Assembly: GCF_018131015.1 (NCBI RefSeq)
Contig: NZ_JAFCJJ010000006.1
Coordinates: 124,001-188,000 of the forward strand
Direction of reading: 5' to 3'
Source of the DNA: Bradyrhizobium diazoefficiens
GTDB lineage: Bacteria > Pseudomonadota > Alphaproteobacteria > Rhizobiales > Xanthobacteraceae
Length of the DNA: 64,000 nt
Part shown: positions 48,492 to 57,881 of the stretch, one piece after another
Numbering within the stretch: the first letter of the stretch is position 1
How the letters are laid out: every line of letters begins with the position of its first letter
Notes under the pieces: generated by a model
What the model saw: only the letters and a program-made list of their open reading frames with translations
What the model was told of the DNA's origin: nothing
Databases searched by the model: none
Position numbers and translations under genes: made by a program

Positions 48492-48791
48492 CTATTTGGC
48501 ATCCTTGGCGGCGACGTTCTGGCGGTCGCGGGCGGCCGCAAGCTCGGCCTCGATCTTGGCGCGCTGCTCGGGCGGAATGACGGCCTGGTCCCGATCCGGC
48601 GGCAGGTCATGCACCGGCAGGTAGCCGACGGGTTCCTTGGCGGGTTCCTTGGCGGGTTCCTTGGCATGCGCCTGCGCATCGGCGGGCGTGAGGTCCGCAA
48701 GCTGGCTCGAGCAGCCGCCGAGCGCGAGCACCATCAGCAGCAGTATGCCGCACACAGGCCGCGACTTTTTCAGATCCCTCAACGCCAACAC
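48492..48791 (-). CDS. small lipoprotein
   Basis: The 99-residue product has a lipoprotein signal ending LALGGC, so Cys27 should be acylated and the protein held at a membrane. The mature part contains the tandem repeat AKEPAKEPAKEP around residues 43-54, encoded by near-identical 12-base units, then a proline-rich segment and a helical Ala/Arg tail. ATG 48791 lies before the phaC gap. It sits between phaC (opposite strand) and the aminotransferase. Confidence 0.72.
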   Translation of the reverse strand: MLALRDLKKSRPVCGILLLMVLALGGCSSQLADLTPADAQAHAKEPAKEPAKEPVGYLPVHDLPPDRDQAVIPPEQRAKIEAELAAARDRQNVAAKDAK

Positions 48792-49018
48792 TTGGGAAAT
48801 CCCCTACTCGTCCCAATGCACGGCCGCCGGAGCTTACTCCAACTGCGTGCCCAAGCTCAAACCGTTGCTGCCCAAAACGGCACGAGCGAGAAAACGTCCA
48901 GACTCCATCAAGCGGTCAGATTGTGACAGAACAAAGATAGTTTGTCGCAGCGCAGCACATCTTTGCGCGCGTTTGCGACAAAAAACGCGCGAGCTTCGCG
49001 GTGACGAATACGGAATGA

Positions 49019-50845
49019 ATGGTTACTGTCACCTTCATGAGTAGCGCCACGACCGATACGCCCAAATCCGAGTCCAGGTTCGATGCGGAAGCCTTCGCGA
49101 TGAATGTCGCCAAGGCGATGGAAAGCGGGGGCAAGGCGCTGGCCGCCTATCTGAGGCCGCGCGAGAGCGGCGAGGTCCAGGATCGCCCGCCGGCCGAGCT
49201 GACGGAGGTCGTGAAGACCTTCACCTCGGTCGCCGAATACTGGTTGTCGGACTCCTCGCGCTCGTCCGATCTCCAGACCAAGCTCGCCAAGGACTATCTC
49301 GACCTCTGGGGCTCGGCGGCCCGGCGCATGGCCGGCGAGCCGGCCCCGCCCGCGATCGCGCCCTCGCCGCGCGACAAGCGCTTTGCCGATCCGGAATGGA
49401 AGTCGAACCAGTTCTTCGATTTCGTGATGCAGCTCTATCTGCTCACCAGCAAATGGGCGCAGGAGCTGGTGCGCGACGCCGAAGGGCTCGATCCGCAGAC
49501 CCGCCGCAAGGCCGAGTTCTACGTCCAGCAGGTCACCAACGCGCTGTCGCCGTCGAATTTCGTGCTGACCAATCCGGAGGTGCTGCGCGAGACGGTGGCG
49601 AGCTCGGGCAGCAACCTGGCGCGCGGGCTGACGATGCTGGCCGAGGACATCGCCGCCGGCAAGGGCATGCTGAAGATCCGCCAGTCCGATCCCGACAACC
49701 TCATCGTCGGCGTCAACATGGCGACGACGCCCGGCAAGGTCATCTACCAGAACGAGATGATGCAGCTCATCCAGTACGCCCCGACCACGGAGAAGGTGCT
49801 GCGCACCCCGCTGCTGATCGTGCCGCCCTGGATCAACAAGTTCTACATCCTCGATCTCAAGCCGGAGAAATCCTACATCAAATGGTGCGTCGACCAGGGC
49901 ATCACCGTGTTCGTGATCTCGTGGGTCAACCCGGACAAGCGGCTCGGGGCCAAGAGCTGGGAAGACTACATGAAGCAGGGTCCGCTCACCGCGATGGACG
50001 TGATCGAGAAGATCACCGGCGAGATGAAGGTGCACACCGCCGGCTATTGCGTCGGCGGCACCATGCTCGCGACCACGCTGGCCTGGCTCGCCGAGAACCG
50101 CCGCCAGCGCGTCAGCTCGGCGACGTTCTTTGCGGCCCAGGTCGACTTCACCCATGCCGGCGATCTGCTCGTCTTCGTCGACGAGGAGCAGATCACCGCG
50201 CTCGAGCAGGACATGAAGGCGGCCGGCGTGCTCGAGGGCTCCAAGATGGCGATGGCCTTCAACATGCTGCGCTCCAACGATTTGATCTGGTCCTACGTCG
50301 TCAGCAACTACCTCAGGGGCCAGCAGCCGAGCGCGTTCGACCTCTTGCACTGGAATTCGGACGCCACCCGCATGACGGCGGCCAACCATTCCTACTATTT
50401 GCGCAACTGCTATCTGGAGAACCGGCTGTCGACCGGCACGATGGTGCTCGACAACACCCTGCTCGACCTCTCCAAGGTCAAGGTGCCCGTCTACAATCTG
50501 GCCACCCGCGAGGACCACATCGCGCCGGCGGAATCGGTGCTGTACGGCTCGCAGTTCTTCGGCGGCCCCGTGAAATATGTCCTGTCCGGCTCCGGCCACA
50601 TCGCCGGCGTCGTCAATCCGCCAGCCTCGAACAAGTACCAGTACTGGACCAACGACAACATCAAGGGCGTCAACGTCGCCGACTGGATGAAGGGCGCGGT
50701 GGAGCACAAGGGGTCGTGGTGGCCGGACTGGCGCGAATGGCTGGGCGGGCTCGACCCGGAGGAAGTCCCGGCACGCCGCGTCGGTAGCGACGCGTTGCCC
50801 CCGCTCGAGGATGCGCCCGGCAGCTATGTCAGGGTCCGCGCATAG
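49019..50845 (+). CDS. phaC: class I polyhydroxyalkanoate synthase PhaC
   Basis: PhaC polymerises 3-hydroxyacyl-CoA into polyester granules. The 608 residues (from ATG 49019) include the lipase-like box GYCVGG with catalytic Cys344, Asp499 in REDHIAP, and His527 in SGSGHIAG. The length and the GYCVGG box fit class I enzymes, which act alone. ATG 49037 is an alternative start six codons in; neither has a strong Shine-Dalgarno. It is divergent from the lipoprotein gene and the aminotransferase-hom-glpX run. No phaR or depolymerase is nearby. Confidence 0.96.
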   Translation: MVTVTFMSSATTDTPKSESRFDAEAFAMNVAKAMESGGKALAAYLRPRESGEVQDRPPAELTEVVKTFTSVAEYWLSDSSRSSDLQTKLAKDYLDLWGSAARRMAGEPAPPAIAPSPRDKRFADPEWKSNQFFDFVMQLYLLTSKWAQELVRDAEGLDPQTRRKAEFYVQQVTNALSPSNFVLTNPEVLRETVASSGSNLARGLTMLAEDIAAGKGMLKIRQSDPDNLIVGVNMATTPGKVIYQNEMMQLIQYAPTTEKVLRTPLLIVPPWINKFYILDLKPEKSYIKWCVDQGITVFVISWVNPDKRLGAKSWEDYMKQGPLTAMDVIEKITGEMKVHTAGYCVGGTMLATTLAWLAENRRQRVSSATFFAAQVDFTHAGDLLVFVDEEQITALEQDMKAAGVLEGSKMAMAFNMLRSNDLIWSYVVSNYLRGQQPSAFDLLHWNSDATRMTAANHSYYLRNCYLENRLSTGTMVLDNTLLDLSKVKVPVYNLATREDHIAPAESVLYGSQFFGGPVKYVLSGSGHIAGVVNPPASNKYQYWTNDNIKGVNVADWMKGAVEHKGSWWPDWREWLGGLDPEEVPARRVGSDALPPLEDAPGSYVRVRA

Positions 50846-50907
50846 CGGAATCGGTGGTGCTCGTATAAGCTCAGATTGAACACAGCGACGACAGAGGGGA
50901 CCGGGTC

Positions 50908-51306
50908 ATGACGCGTGAATTGTTCTGGCTGACACTGACGGTGATCCTGACCGGCATCCTCTGGATTCCCTACATCATCAACCGTTGTCAGGTCCGCGGC
51001 CTGACCGGCGCCATGGCCAATCCCTCGCGCAACGACAAGCCGCATGCCGAGTGGGCCAACCGGCTGATGTTCGCCCATGACAACGCGGTCGAGAACCTCG
51101 TGATCTTCGCGCCGCTGGTGCTGATCCTGAACGCGATCGACTATTCCTCGAAATGGACCGTGCTCGCCTGCGCCGTCTACTTCTGGGCACGCCTCGCGCA
51201 TCTGATCGTCTACGCGATCGGCCTGCCGGTGTTCCGCACGCTGGCCTTCACCGTCGGCTTCCTCGCCCAGGCCGTGCTGGCGCTGGCGATCTTCAAGGTG
51301 GTCTAG
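50908..51306 (+). CDS. MAPEG family membrane protein
   Basis: The 132-residue protein has four membrane helices (about residues 6-24, 55-75, 80-105 and 112-131). The family-specific stretch RLMFAHDNAVENLVIFAPLVL includes the Glu-Asn pair expected to bind glutathione in MAPEG enzymes, so it may conjugate or reduce glutathione-linked substrates at the membrane. The start ATG follows AGGGGAC. It lies 62 bases after phaC and could be read from the same transcript. Confidence 0.8.
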   Translation: MTRELFWLTLTVILTGILWIPYIINRCQVRGLTGAMANPSRNDKPHAEWANRLMFAHDNAVENLVIFAPLVLILNAIDYSSKWTVLACAVYFWARLAHLIVYAIGLPVFRTLAFTVGFLAQAVLALAIFKVV

Positions 51307-51328
51307 AGATACGAGGCCCACCGATCTC

Positions 51329-51466
51329 GTGTCCCGGACGCGCACGGCGCGATCCGGGACCCAGAGGGCCGCAATAACGAAGCAAGCATGGGCCCCGGCT
51401 CTGCAGCGTACCGCACTGGACGATGCTTCGCATCGCCAGGGCGGCACTGCGCTGCGTCCGGGGCAC
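51329..51466. repeat. dispersed intergenic repeat, copy 2 (GTGTCCCGGACGCG family)
   Basis: It is closely similar to 2381-2514, with matching GTGTCCCGGACGCG start and GTCCGGGGCAC end, and it lies between convergent genes. The central GGGCCCCGGCTCTGCAGCG block is the best-conserved part. Confidence 0.7.
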
Positions 51467-51475
51467 GAGATTGCC

Positions 51476-52459
51476 CTACTCCTCCGGCAATCCGAGCATC
51501 AGCCGCATGTTCTGCACGGCAGCACCGGAGGCGCCCTTGCCGAGATTGTCGAGCCGGGCGACCAGCAGGGCCTGGTGATATTTGTCGCTGGCGAAGACGT
51601 AGAGCTCGAGCATGTTGGTCTCGTTCAGCGCTTCCGGCTCGAGCCGGCCGCCCTTTGACGCCTCGTTCTGAAGCGGCATCACCGAGACATACTTTGAACC
51701 CGCATAGCGCTTGGCGAGCGCGGCCTGGAGGTCCGCACCGCTCGGCTTGCCCGGCAGCGTGTCGAGCTGCAGCGGCACCGAGACCAGCATGCCCTGGCGA
51801 TAGTTGCCGACCGAGGGAATGAAGATCGGCCGCCGGGTCAGGTTCGAATAGAGCTGCATCTCCGGCAGGTGCTTGTGCTCGAAGCCGAGGCCGTAGAGCT
51901 CGAAGGACGGCGCGCTGCCGTCCTCGAAACTCGCGATCATCGACTTGCCGCCGCCGGAATAGCCGCTGACCGCGTTGACGGTCACGGGATAGTCTTGCGG
52001 AAGCAGGCCGGCATCGACGATCGGCCGCAGCAGCGCGATCGCGCCGGTCGGATAGCAGCCGGGATTGGAGACCTTCTTCGCGGCCCTGATCTTGCCGGCC
52101 TGCTCCGCCGTCAGCTCCGGAAAGCCGTAGGCCCAGTCGGGTGCGACCCGATAGGCGGTGGAGGCGTCCAGCACCTTCGGCCCCGCAGCGCCCATGCTGT
52201 CGACCAGCGCAACCGTCTCCCTCGCCGCATCGTCAGGCAGGCAGAGGATGACGAGATCGACCTCCTCCATCAGCGCCTTCTTGGCAGCAGGGTCCTTGCG
52301 CTTGTCGTCGGGAAGCGACTTCATCACGACGTCGCCCTGCAGCTTCAGCCGCTCGTTGATGCCGAGCCCCGTGGTGCCGGAGCCGCCATCGACGAACACG
52401 GTGGCGGGCTTTTTCACGGCCGCCGCGGCCGGCGCTTTGGTGGTGTCAGCGAGGCTCAT
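51476..52459 (-). CDS. argC: N-acetyl-gamma-glutamyl-phosphate reductase (type 2)
   Basis: It reduces N-acetyl-glutamyl-phosphate in arginine synthesis. The 327-residue length and the core [10 protein letters not shown], with the catalytic Cys135, match the shorter second type of Arg[13 protein letters not shown] near residue 23 is the NADPH-binding segment; a roughly 18-residue Ala/Lys-rich extension precedes it. Its start overlaps the paiB stop by four bases (ATGA), so the two are co-translated. The upstream Arg-rich mini-ORF (53237-53314) could couple this operon to arginine supply. Confidence 0.93.
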   Translation of the reverse strand: MSLADTTKAPAAAAVKKPATVFVDGGSGTTGLGINERLKLQGDVVMKSLPDDKRKDPAAKKALMEEVDLVILCLPDDAARETVALVDSMGAAGPKVLDASTAYRVAPDWAYGFPELTAEQAGKIRAAKKVSNPGCYPTGAIALLRPIVDAGLLPQDYPVTVNAVSGYSGGGKSMIASFEDGSAPSFELYGLGFEHKHLPEMQLYSNLTRRPIFIPSVGNYRQGMLVSVPLQLDTLPGKPSGADLQAALAKRYAGSKYVSVMPLQNEASKGGRLEPEALNETNMLELYVFASDKYHQALLVARLDNLGKGASGAAVQNMRLMLGLPEE

Positions 52460-53136
52460 GAGGCGCTCCTTTCGAGCTTGTTCGTGTCGTCTTCGAAAAC
52501 CTGGTCGGCGAAGATCTGCGGCCGGGTCTGCCGCATCAATCGTGAAATCTCCCGCGCGTCGGCATCGCCCTCGCCAAGCGCGCTGGCGATCGCCGCGAAA
52601 TCGGCGTCGGACTTGTGCTGGTTGAGCTTGAAGCTGCCCTCGACCTCTTCAACCGTCATGACCAGACCCACGATCGCCTTCTTCATCGCCTCGAGCCGGC
52701 CCGCCGTCATCTTGGCGGACGTCCACGGCTTCTTCGGCAGCAGCCAGTTCTCGAACTTGTCGCTGAGCGTGTCGATCTGCAGCGACAATTCGTCGTCCGA
52801 CAATAGCCGCACCGGACCGGTCAGATGCACGGACTGGTACAGCCAGGTCGGCACCTGATCCGGCGAGACGTACCAGTCGGGCGATACATAGGCATCGGGG
52901 CCGCTGACCGCGAGCAGCCAGGAGGCCGTTCCGTCCGCAAGCTTTATCAGCGGATTGTGACGGGCGACATGAAAGGCGGCGTGCGGCGTTCCGTCGTCGG
53001 CGTAGGTCAGGTAGAACGGCAGCGACGAGGCGACCGGCTTTTGCCCGTCGAACGCGCACATGGTTCCGAAGCCGCGTTCATCGGCGAATTTCAGGCTCGC
53101 GGCGCGGTCCTGCTTGAAGAAGGGTGGCGTGTACAT
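52456..53136 (-). CDS. PaiB-like FMN-binding protein
   Basis: The 226-residue protein belongs to the PaiB family of FMN-binding split-barrel proteins, known in Bacillus as a negative regulator linked to protease and sporulation genes. MYTPPFF at the start and [15 protein letters not shown] near residue 54 are typical. In proteobacteria the role is poorly known. ATG 53136 is behind CAGGAGACC. The gene overlaps argC by four bases, an unusual pairing, and is preceded by a short Arg-rich ORF. Confidence 0.83.
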   Translation of the reverse strand: MYTPPFFKQDRAASLKFADERGFGTMCAFDGQKPVASSLPFYLTYADDGTPHAAFHVARHNPLIKLADGTASWLLAVSGPDAYVSPDWYVSPDQVPTWLYQSVHLTGPVRLLSDDELSLQIDTLSDKFENWLLPKKPWTSAKMTAGRLEAMKKAIVGLVMTVEEVEGSFKLNQHKSDADFAAIASALGEGDADAREISRLMRQTRPQIFADQVFEDDTNKLERSAS

Positions 53137-53236
53137 CGTGGTCTCCTGCTGGGCCTCCTCGGGGGGCCGCCGGATCAGATCGCGCTGACAGGAGAGAGAA
53201 TGCCGCGGATCGGGTCCAGCGGCAAAGACGATGATC

Positions 53237-53314
53237 TCAAACGCGATCGACCGCCCAAACCGCAGAGCTGCGGCGGCGGCGACGGGCGAACAGGATGGTC
53301 GCGGCGTTGATCAT
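53237..53314 (-). CDS. possible Arg-rich leader peptide before paiB-argC
   Basis: A 25-residue ORF (starting MINAATILFA) carries five consecutive Arg codons (CGT, then CGC four times) and one more Arg near the end. It ends about 100 bases before the paiB start, upstream of an operon that includes argC. The Arg run could sense arginyl-tRNA levels. However, no terminator with a T run was found after it, no clear Shine-Dalgarno precedes it, and the Arg codons lie in a GC-rich repeat, so it could be chance. Confidence 0.3.
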   Translation of the reverse strand: MINAATILFARRRRRSSAVWAVDRV

Positions 53315-53362
53315 GGCGCGGGGCTATAAGGCCGGATGCGGTTCCCGTCAAGGTTCAAGGCA

Positions 53363-53893
53363 TCAGATCACGCGCCAGAGCCATTCCATCAATGTCGCGA
53401 TGATGTCGCCGAACAGCAGCAGTGCCGCCGCCCAGATCAGCGCCGAGACGAAATTGGCGGCCTGAAAAGTCCAATACGGCATCTCGAAGATGCCGGCGGC
53501 CAGCGGCACCGAGGCGCGCAGGGGACCGAAGAAGCGGCCGATGAAAATGCTGGGCACGCCCCAGCTGCGCACGAAGGCCTCGCCCTTGGGCAGCAGGTCC
53601 GGATAACGCGAGAGCGGCCAGATCTGCGCAACCTGCTCCTTGTAGCGGTAGCCGAACCAGTAGGAGACCCAGTCGCCGAGCGCGGCGCCGATCCCGCCGG
53701 CAATCCAGACCGGATAGAAGCTGATACCGCTCGCGCCGATCAGCGCGCCGATCGCGACCAGAGCCCCCCAGGCGGGAATCAGGAGCGAGATGAAGGCCAG
53801 CGATTCCCCGAACGCCAGCAGGAACACGATCGGGGCGGCCCAGGCCTGGTGAACGCGCACGAATTCAGCGAGTGCGTGCGCATACTGCTCCAT
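53363..53893 (-). CDS. DedA family membrane protein
   Basis: The 176-residue inner-membrane protein contains the DedA pattern ESLAFISLLIPAWGALVAIGALIG, then GAALGDWVSYWFGYRYKEQ and FIGRFFGPLRASVPLAAGIFEM. It has four to five hydrophobic segments. DedA proteins support membrane lipid homeostasis and envelope integrity, possibly as undecaprenyl phosphate transporters. ATG 53893 gives the usual family length; a longer frame upstream is weak. It is divergent from parE. Confidence 0.9.
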   Translation of the reverse strand: MEQYAHALAEFVRVHQAWAAPIVFLLAFGESLAFISLLIPAWGALVAIGALIGASGISFYPVWIAGGIGAALGDWVSYWFGYRYKEQVAQIWPLSRYPDLLPKGEAFVRSWGVPSIFIGRFFGPLRASVPLAAGIFEMPYWTFQAANFVSALIWAAALLLFGDIIATLMEWLWRVI

Positions 53894-54168
53894 TCCAGAT
53901 AGCCTTCCCGCCCCGTTTCCAAGTTCCGTGGTTGGAAAAGACTGGTAAGCCAAGGACTTGTGTGACATCAAGTCACAAAGCCCGGCACTCTGCCGCAGGC
54001 CATGTCAAATTGCCGGGAATTGGTTAGTGCGCGGCGTAAATTCGCCGGGTTTGGTCCCCAACCACCGCGGCCGTCTCTGCGCCTCGCGGTAACCTTTCGA
54101 AGCCAGAAGTGGCATAGTCAGCCCAACCGATTCGTCGCCTGCGCGACCCCAGAAGCACATCAAGATAT

Positions 54169-56214
54169 ATGTCCAAGCAGTTGAAAACCAAAGCTAAAGA
54201 CGATCTATTCGGCGCCGACGAGCCGAAGTCGCGCCCTGCCGCCAAGGCGCCCTCGCGCGGAACTGGCGGCGAGGCCGACTACACCGCGGCCGACATCGAG
54301 GTGCTCGAAGGCCTGGAGCCAGTGCGTCGCCGACCCGGCATGTATATCGGCGGCACCGACGAGAAGGCGCTGCATCACCTCTTCGCCGAAGTCATCGACA
54401 ACTCGATGGACGAGGCGCTCGCAGGGCACGCGACCTTCATCGGGGTCGAGCTGAGCGCGGATGGATTCCTGACCGTCACCGACAACGGCCGCGGCATTCC
54501 CGTCGACCCGCATCCGAAGTTTCCGAAGAAGTCGGCGCTCGAAGTCATCATGTGCACGCTGCATTCGGGCGGCAAGTTCGACAGCAAGGTCTACGAGACC
54601 TCCGGCGGTCTGCACGGCGTCGGCATCTCGGTGGTGAACGCCCTCTCCTCGCGCCTCGAGGTCGAGGTCGCGCGCGGCCAGAAGCTCTATCGCATGACGT
54701 TCGAGCGCGGCCATCCCAAGGGCAAGCTCGAGGATCTCGGCAAGATCAACAACCGCCGCGGCACACGCACGCGCTTCAAGCCCGACACCGACATCTTCGG
54801 CGCCAAGGCCGCATTCAAGCCGCAGCGCCTGTTCAAGATGACGCGCTCGAAAGCCTACCTGTTCGGCGGCGTCGAGATCCGCTGGAATTGCGCGCCCGAG
54901 CTGCTCAAGGGCGTCGAGGACGTGCCGGCGGAAGCAACGTTCCACTTCCCCGGCGGTCTCAAGGATTATCTCTCCGCCGCCATCCATGCCGACACGCTGG
55001 TGCATCCGGACATCTTCTCGGGCAAGTCGGGCCGCAACGGCTCGCACGGCGCCTGCGAATGGGCGGTGGCCTGGACCGCGGATGCCGACGGCTTCCTGTC
55101 GTCCTACACCAACACGGTGCCGACACCCGACGGCGGCACGCATGAATCGGGCCTGCGCAGCGCGCTGCTGCGCGGCCTGAAGGATCACGCCGAGCGCGTC
55201 GGCCAGGGCAAGCGCGCGGCCTCCATCACCTCGGAAGACGTGATGGTGGGCGCGGCCGTGATGCTCTCGGTGTTCGTGCGCGAACCTGAATTCCAGGGCC
55301 AGACCAAGGACCGTCTCGCCACCGCCGAAGCCCAGCGCATCGTCGAGCAGGCGATGAAGGATCCGTTCGACCACTGGCTGTCGGGCAATCCGAACATGGC
55401 CAACCGGCTGCTCGACTTCGTGATCGACCGCGCCGAGGAGCGGCTGCGCCGGCGCCAGGAAAAGGAAACCGCGCGCAAGACCGCGGGCAAGAAGCTGCGC
55501 CTGCCCGGCAAGCTCGCCGACTGCACAGATGCCGGCACCGAAGGCTCCGAGCTTTTCATCGTCGAGGGCGACTCGGCCGGCGGCAGCGCCAAGCAGGCGC
55601 GCGACCGCAAGACGCAAGCCGTCCTGCCCTTGCGCGGAAAAATCCTCAACGTCGCCTCCGCCGGCAAGGACAAGCTGACCGCGAACGCGCAGCTCTCCGA
55701 TCTCGTGCAGGCGATCGGCAGCGGCACGCTCGCAAGCTACCGCGAGGAGGATCTGCGCTATCAGCGCATCATCATCATGACCGACGCCGACGTCGACGGC
55801 GCCCACATCGCTTCGCTGCTGATCACGTTCTTCTACCGGCAGATGCCGCGTTTGATCGACGAGGGTCACCTCTTCCTCGCGGTGCCGCCGCTGTACAAGC
55901 TGACCCACGGCTCGAAGTCGGTCTACGCCCGCGACGACGCCCACAAGGAGGCGCTGCTCAGAAGCGAGTTCAACGCCAATGCCAAGGTCGAGGTGAACCG
56001 CTTCAAAGGCCTCGGCGAGATGATGCCGGCGCAGCTCAAGGAGACCACTATGGATCCGAGCAAGCGGACGCTACTCAAGGTGGTGCTGCTCGCCGACGAC
56101 CGCGACACCACGGCGGATTCCGTCGAGCGCCTGATGGGCACCAAGGCCGAGGCGCGCTTCGCCTTCATCTCGGACAAGGCCGAGTTCGCCAGCGAGGAGC
56201 TGCTGGACGTCTGA
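54169..56214 (+). CDS. parE: DNA topoisomerase IV subunit B
   Basis: ParE supplies the ATPase for chromosome decatenation with ParC. The 681 residues show the GHKL ATPase domain (EVIDNSMDEALAG, TDNGRGIPVDPHP and SGGLHGVGISVVNALS) and the TOPRIM region with VEGDSAGGSAKQARDRKTQAVLPLRGKI and TDADVDGAHI. The length and RRPGMYIGGTDEKALHHL suggest ParE rather than GyrB, which usually carries a longer insert. ATG 54169 has no clear ribosome-binding site. A good terminator follows the gene. Confidence 0.94.
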   Translation: MSKQLKTKAKDDLFGADEPKSRPAAKAPSRGTGGEADYTAADIEVLEGLEPVRRRPGMYIGGTDEKALHHLFAEVIDNSMDEALAGHATFIGVELSADGFLTVTDNGRGIPVDPHPKFPKKSALEVIMCTLHSGGKFDSKVYETSGGLHGVGISVVNALSSRLEVEVARGQKLYRMTFERGHPKGKLEDLGKINNRRGTRTRFKPDTDIFGAKAAFKPQRLFKMTRSKAYLFGGVEIRWNCAPELLKGVEDVPAEATFHFPGGLKDYLSAAIHADTLVHPDIFSGKSGRNGSHGACEWAVAWTADADGFLSSYTNTVPTPDGGTHESGLRSALLRGLKDHAERVGQGKRAASITSEDVMVGAAVMLSVFVREPEFQGQTKDRLATAEAQRIVEQAMKDPFDHWLSGNPNMANRLLDFVIDRAEERLRRRQEKETARKTAGKKLRLPGKLADCTDAGTEGSELFIVEGDSAGGSAKQARDRKTQAVLPLRGKILNVASAGKDKLTANAQLSDLVQAIGSGTLASYREEDLRYQRIIIMTDADVDGAHIASLLITFFYRQMPRLIDEGHLFLAVPPLYKLTHGSKSVYARDDAHKEALLRSEFNANAKVEVNRFKGLGEMMPAQLKETTMDPSKRTLLKVVLLADDRDTTADSVERLMGTKAEARFAFISDKAEFASEELLDV

Positions 56215-56244
56215 AGCGGCGGTCTTGCATGACCCGGCAACCCA

Positions 56245-56273
56245 AAGCCCTGGCGATCTCGCCGGGGCTTTTT
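56245..56273 (+). terminator. parE terminator
   Basis: AAGCCCTGGCGA and TCGCCGGGGCTT form a hairpin followed by TTTTT. It begins about 30 bases after the parE stop codon. Confidence 0.85.
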
Positions 56274-56585
56274 CATTGGGCGCGGCCCCGCGAGTCGGCC
56301 AGCGACTCAGGGGCGCGAAGGTCGAAGCCGATTTGGCTGTTCTCGCGGGGCAGCCCGCCGGTCGCTCACGAGACCTTACGGGACCGAAAACCGAGAACCA
56401 CGCAAGTCATTGAAAACACTAATGTGTTCATCTTGCACTAAACATGACTTAATCGCCCTGCGCGGCCGTTTTCCGGCGACTGTGCCTGCGCTGCAACAGC
56501 ATTTCTGCGGGAAGCGTCTATAGTCCAGGCATCAAACGGCTCGAACTTCAGTGCGCTCGCGCAGACCAAGGTTGGGGATTTCAAG
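56274..56585. other. intergenic region with a small palindrome
   Basis: This stretch of 312 bases separates parE and the outer-membrane gene. AACACTAATGTGTT (56415-56428) is a perfect 14-bp palindrome within AT-rich sequence, which may hold the outer-membrane gene promoter. Nothing else was recognised. Confidence 0.45.
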
Positions 56586-57377
56586 ATGAAGAAGATTTTG
56601 CTCGCTCTGACCGCGGTTGCCGCGATGACCGGTTCGGCCTCGGCCGCTGACCTCGCTGCCCGGCCCTACGCCAAGGCCCCGGTGGTTGCGGCCCCGGTCG
56701 CCAACTGGACCGGCTTCTACATCTTCGGCGGCGGCGGCGGCGGCGTTTGGGCTGCTGACACCGGCATCCAGTCCACCCTGACCGGCGCGCCGATCCTCGG
56801 CTTCAACCAGCGCCAGGGCGGCAGCGGCTGGTACGGCACTGTCGGCGCCGGCTACGACTGGCAGTTCAGCGGCACCTGGGTTGCCGGCCTGTTCGCCGAC
56901 GGCCAGTTCGGCAGCCTGAAGGGCACCATCCAGGATCAGGGTCCGTTCCTAGCTGGCAACATCAAGAACGACTACTCCTGGGCCGCGGGCGCCCGCCTCG
57001 GCTGGCTGGTTGCTCCGAACGTGCTGTCCTACGTCAACGGCGGCTACACCCAGTCGCACTGGAAGGGCACCACGCTGTTCGATACAGGAACCGCGCTTGC
57101 GTCCGGCTTCCACACCGACGGCTTCACTCGCGGCGGCTGGTTCGTCGGCGGCGGCGTCGAGAACAACCTCAACATCTTCGGTGTTTCGGCTCCCGGCTGG
57201 TTCATGAAGACCGAGTACCGCGCGGCCTACTACGACACCAAGAACATCTCCGAGCTGACCGACGTCGGCAACCTCTCGAACGGCCGCGACATCACCTTCA
57301 AGCCGCTGGTGCAGACCATCAGCACCTCGCTGGTCTACCGCTTCAACTGGACGGGCCCGGTCGTCGCCAAATACTGA
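56586..57377 (+). CDS. outer-membrane beta-barrel protein (Omp25/31 family)
   Basis: The 263-residue protein has a signal peptide ending SASAADLAARP and a C-terminal strand ending VVAKY, with aromatic residues as in outer-membrane barrels. The mature part begins with PVANWTGFYIFGGGGGG, typical of the alphaproteobacterial Omp25/31 family, and alternates hydrophobic and polar residues through about eight strands. A strong terminator follows. A related barrel at 58934-59704 has similar signal and first-strand sequences. Confidence 0.9.
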   Translation: MKKILLALTAVAAMTGSASAADLAARPYAKAPVVAAPVANWTGFYIFGGGGGGVWAADTGIQSTLTGAPILGFNQRQGGSGWYGTVGAGYDWQFSGTWVAGLFADGQFGSLKGTIQDQGPFLAGNIKNDYSWAAGARLGWLVAPNVLSYVNGGYTQSHWKGTTLFDTGTALASGFHTDGFTRGGWFVGGGVENNLNIFGVSAPGWFMKTEYRAAYYDTKNISELTDVGNLSNGRDITFKPLVQTISTSLVYRFNWTGPVVAKY

Positions 57378-57396
57378 TCTCTCCTCCGAGACACTC

Positions 57397-57427
57397 AAAA
57401 GCCCCGGCATCGTCCGGGGCTTTTTTG
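57397..57427 (+). terminator. terminator after the outer-membrane gene
   Basis: AAAAGCCCCGG and CCGGGGCTTTT flank CATCGT, followed by more T residues. It lies 20 bases after the stop codon. Confidence 0.9.
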
Positions 57428-57439
57428 TTGTGGGGGGCT

Positions 57440-57776
57440 TCAGCGGCCGACGCTCGCTTTCAGTGCGCGGTAAGCCTCTCCGAGCCTGTCTTCGATCCTC
57501 GCCCAATCGGCAGCGGTGATGGCATGCCCACGCGCATCGCGAAACGCCATGGCCTCGGCGCGCGCGACGCCGAACTGCCTGATGCCGGTGTCGTCGACGC
57601 TTCTACCGTAGGTCAGCGCCGCCACGCGCGCGATGGTGAGGCCATAATGCTGCGGGCGGAACTGCCTCGCGGCGCGCCTGCCACCAGTCGAGCTCCAGAC
57701 GCGCGGCATCCGCAACGTCGAATGAAGCCGGCGCTGCGCACGGACGTGCGCCTCCTCGCGGCCCTGGCTGGGCCAT
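57440..57776 (-). pseudogene. small hypothetical gene, interrupted by a frameshift
   Basis: Two frames join into one plausible protein of about 110 residues. The 5' part, in the frame starting at 57776, reads ADAARLELDWWQARREAVPP. The 3' part (ending 57440) continues QHYGLTIARVAALTYGR and runs to a stop. They meet at CCGCCCGCAG, where removal of one C would restore the frame. The order of conserved-looking segments supports one ancestral gene. It may be a true mutation or a sequencing error. The function is unknown. Confidence 0.55.
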
Positions 57777-57881
57777 TGTATCCGAACCGAAGCTACGGCT
57801 AGTCTGGCGGGAAGTTTTCGTGACCCGCCGCATTCGTTGAAGCCGCGGGCCGCGACAGAGGCGGACCATGGGGAGGATCAT

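Noticed and set aside
48908..50707. Long open frame on the minus strand opposite phaC
   Set aside because: phaC has all catalytic residues and length; the opposite frame is Asp/Val/Arg-rich and typical of antisense third-position bias.
53137..53236. Searched for a terminator between the Arg-rich ORF and paiB
   Set aside because: Hairpins such as GCCGC/GCGGC exist but none is followed by a T run, so a classical attenuator could not be claimed.
54205..55944. Long open frame on the minus strand opposite parE
   Set aside because: Same shadow effect: parE on the other strand has complete GHKL and TOPRIM motifs, while this frame has no recognisable domain.
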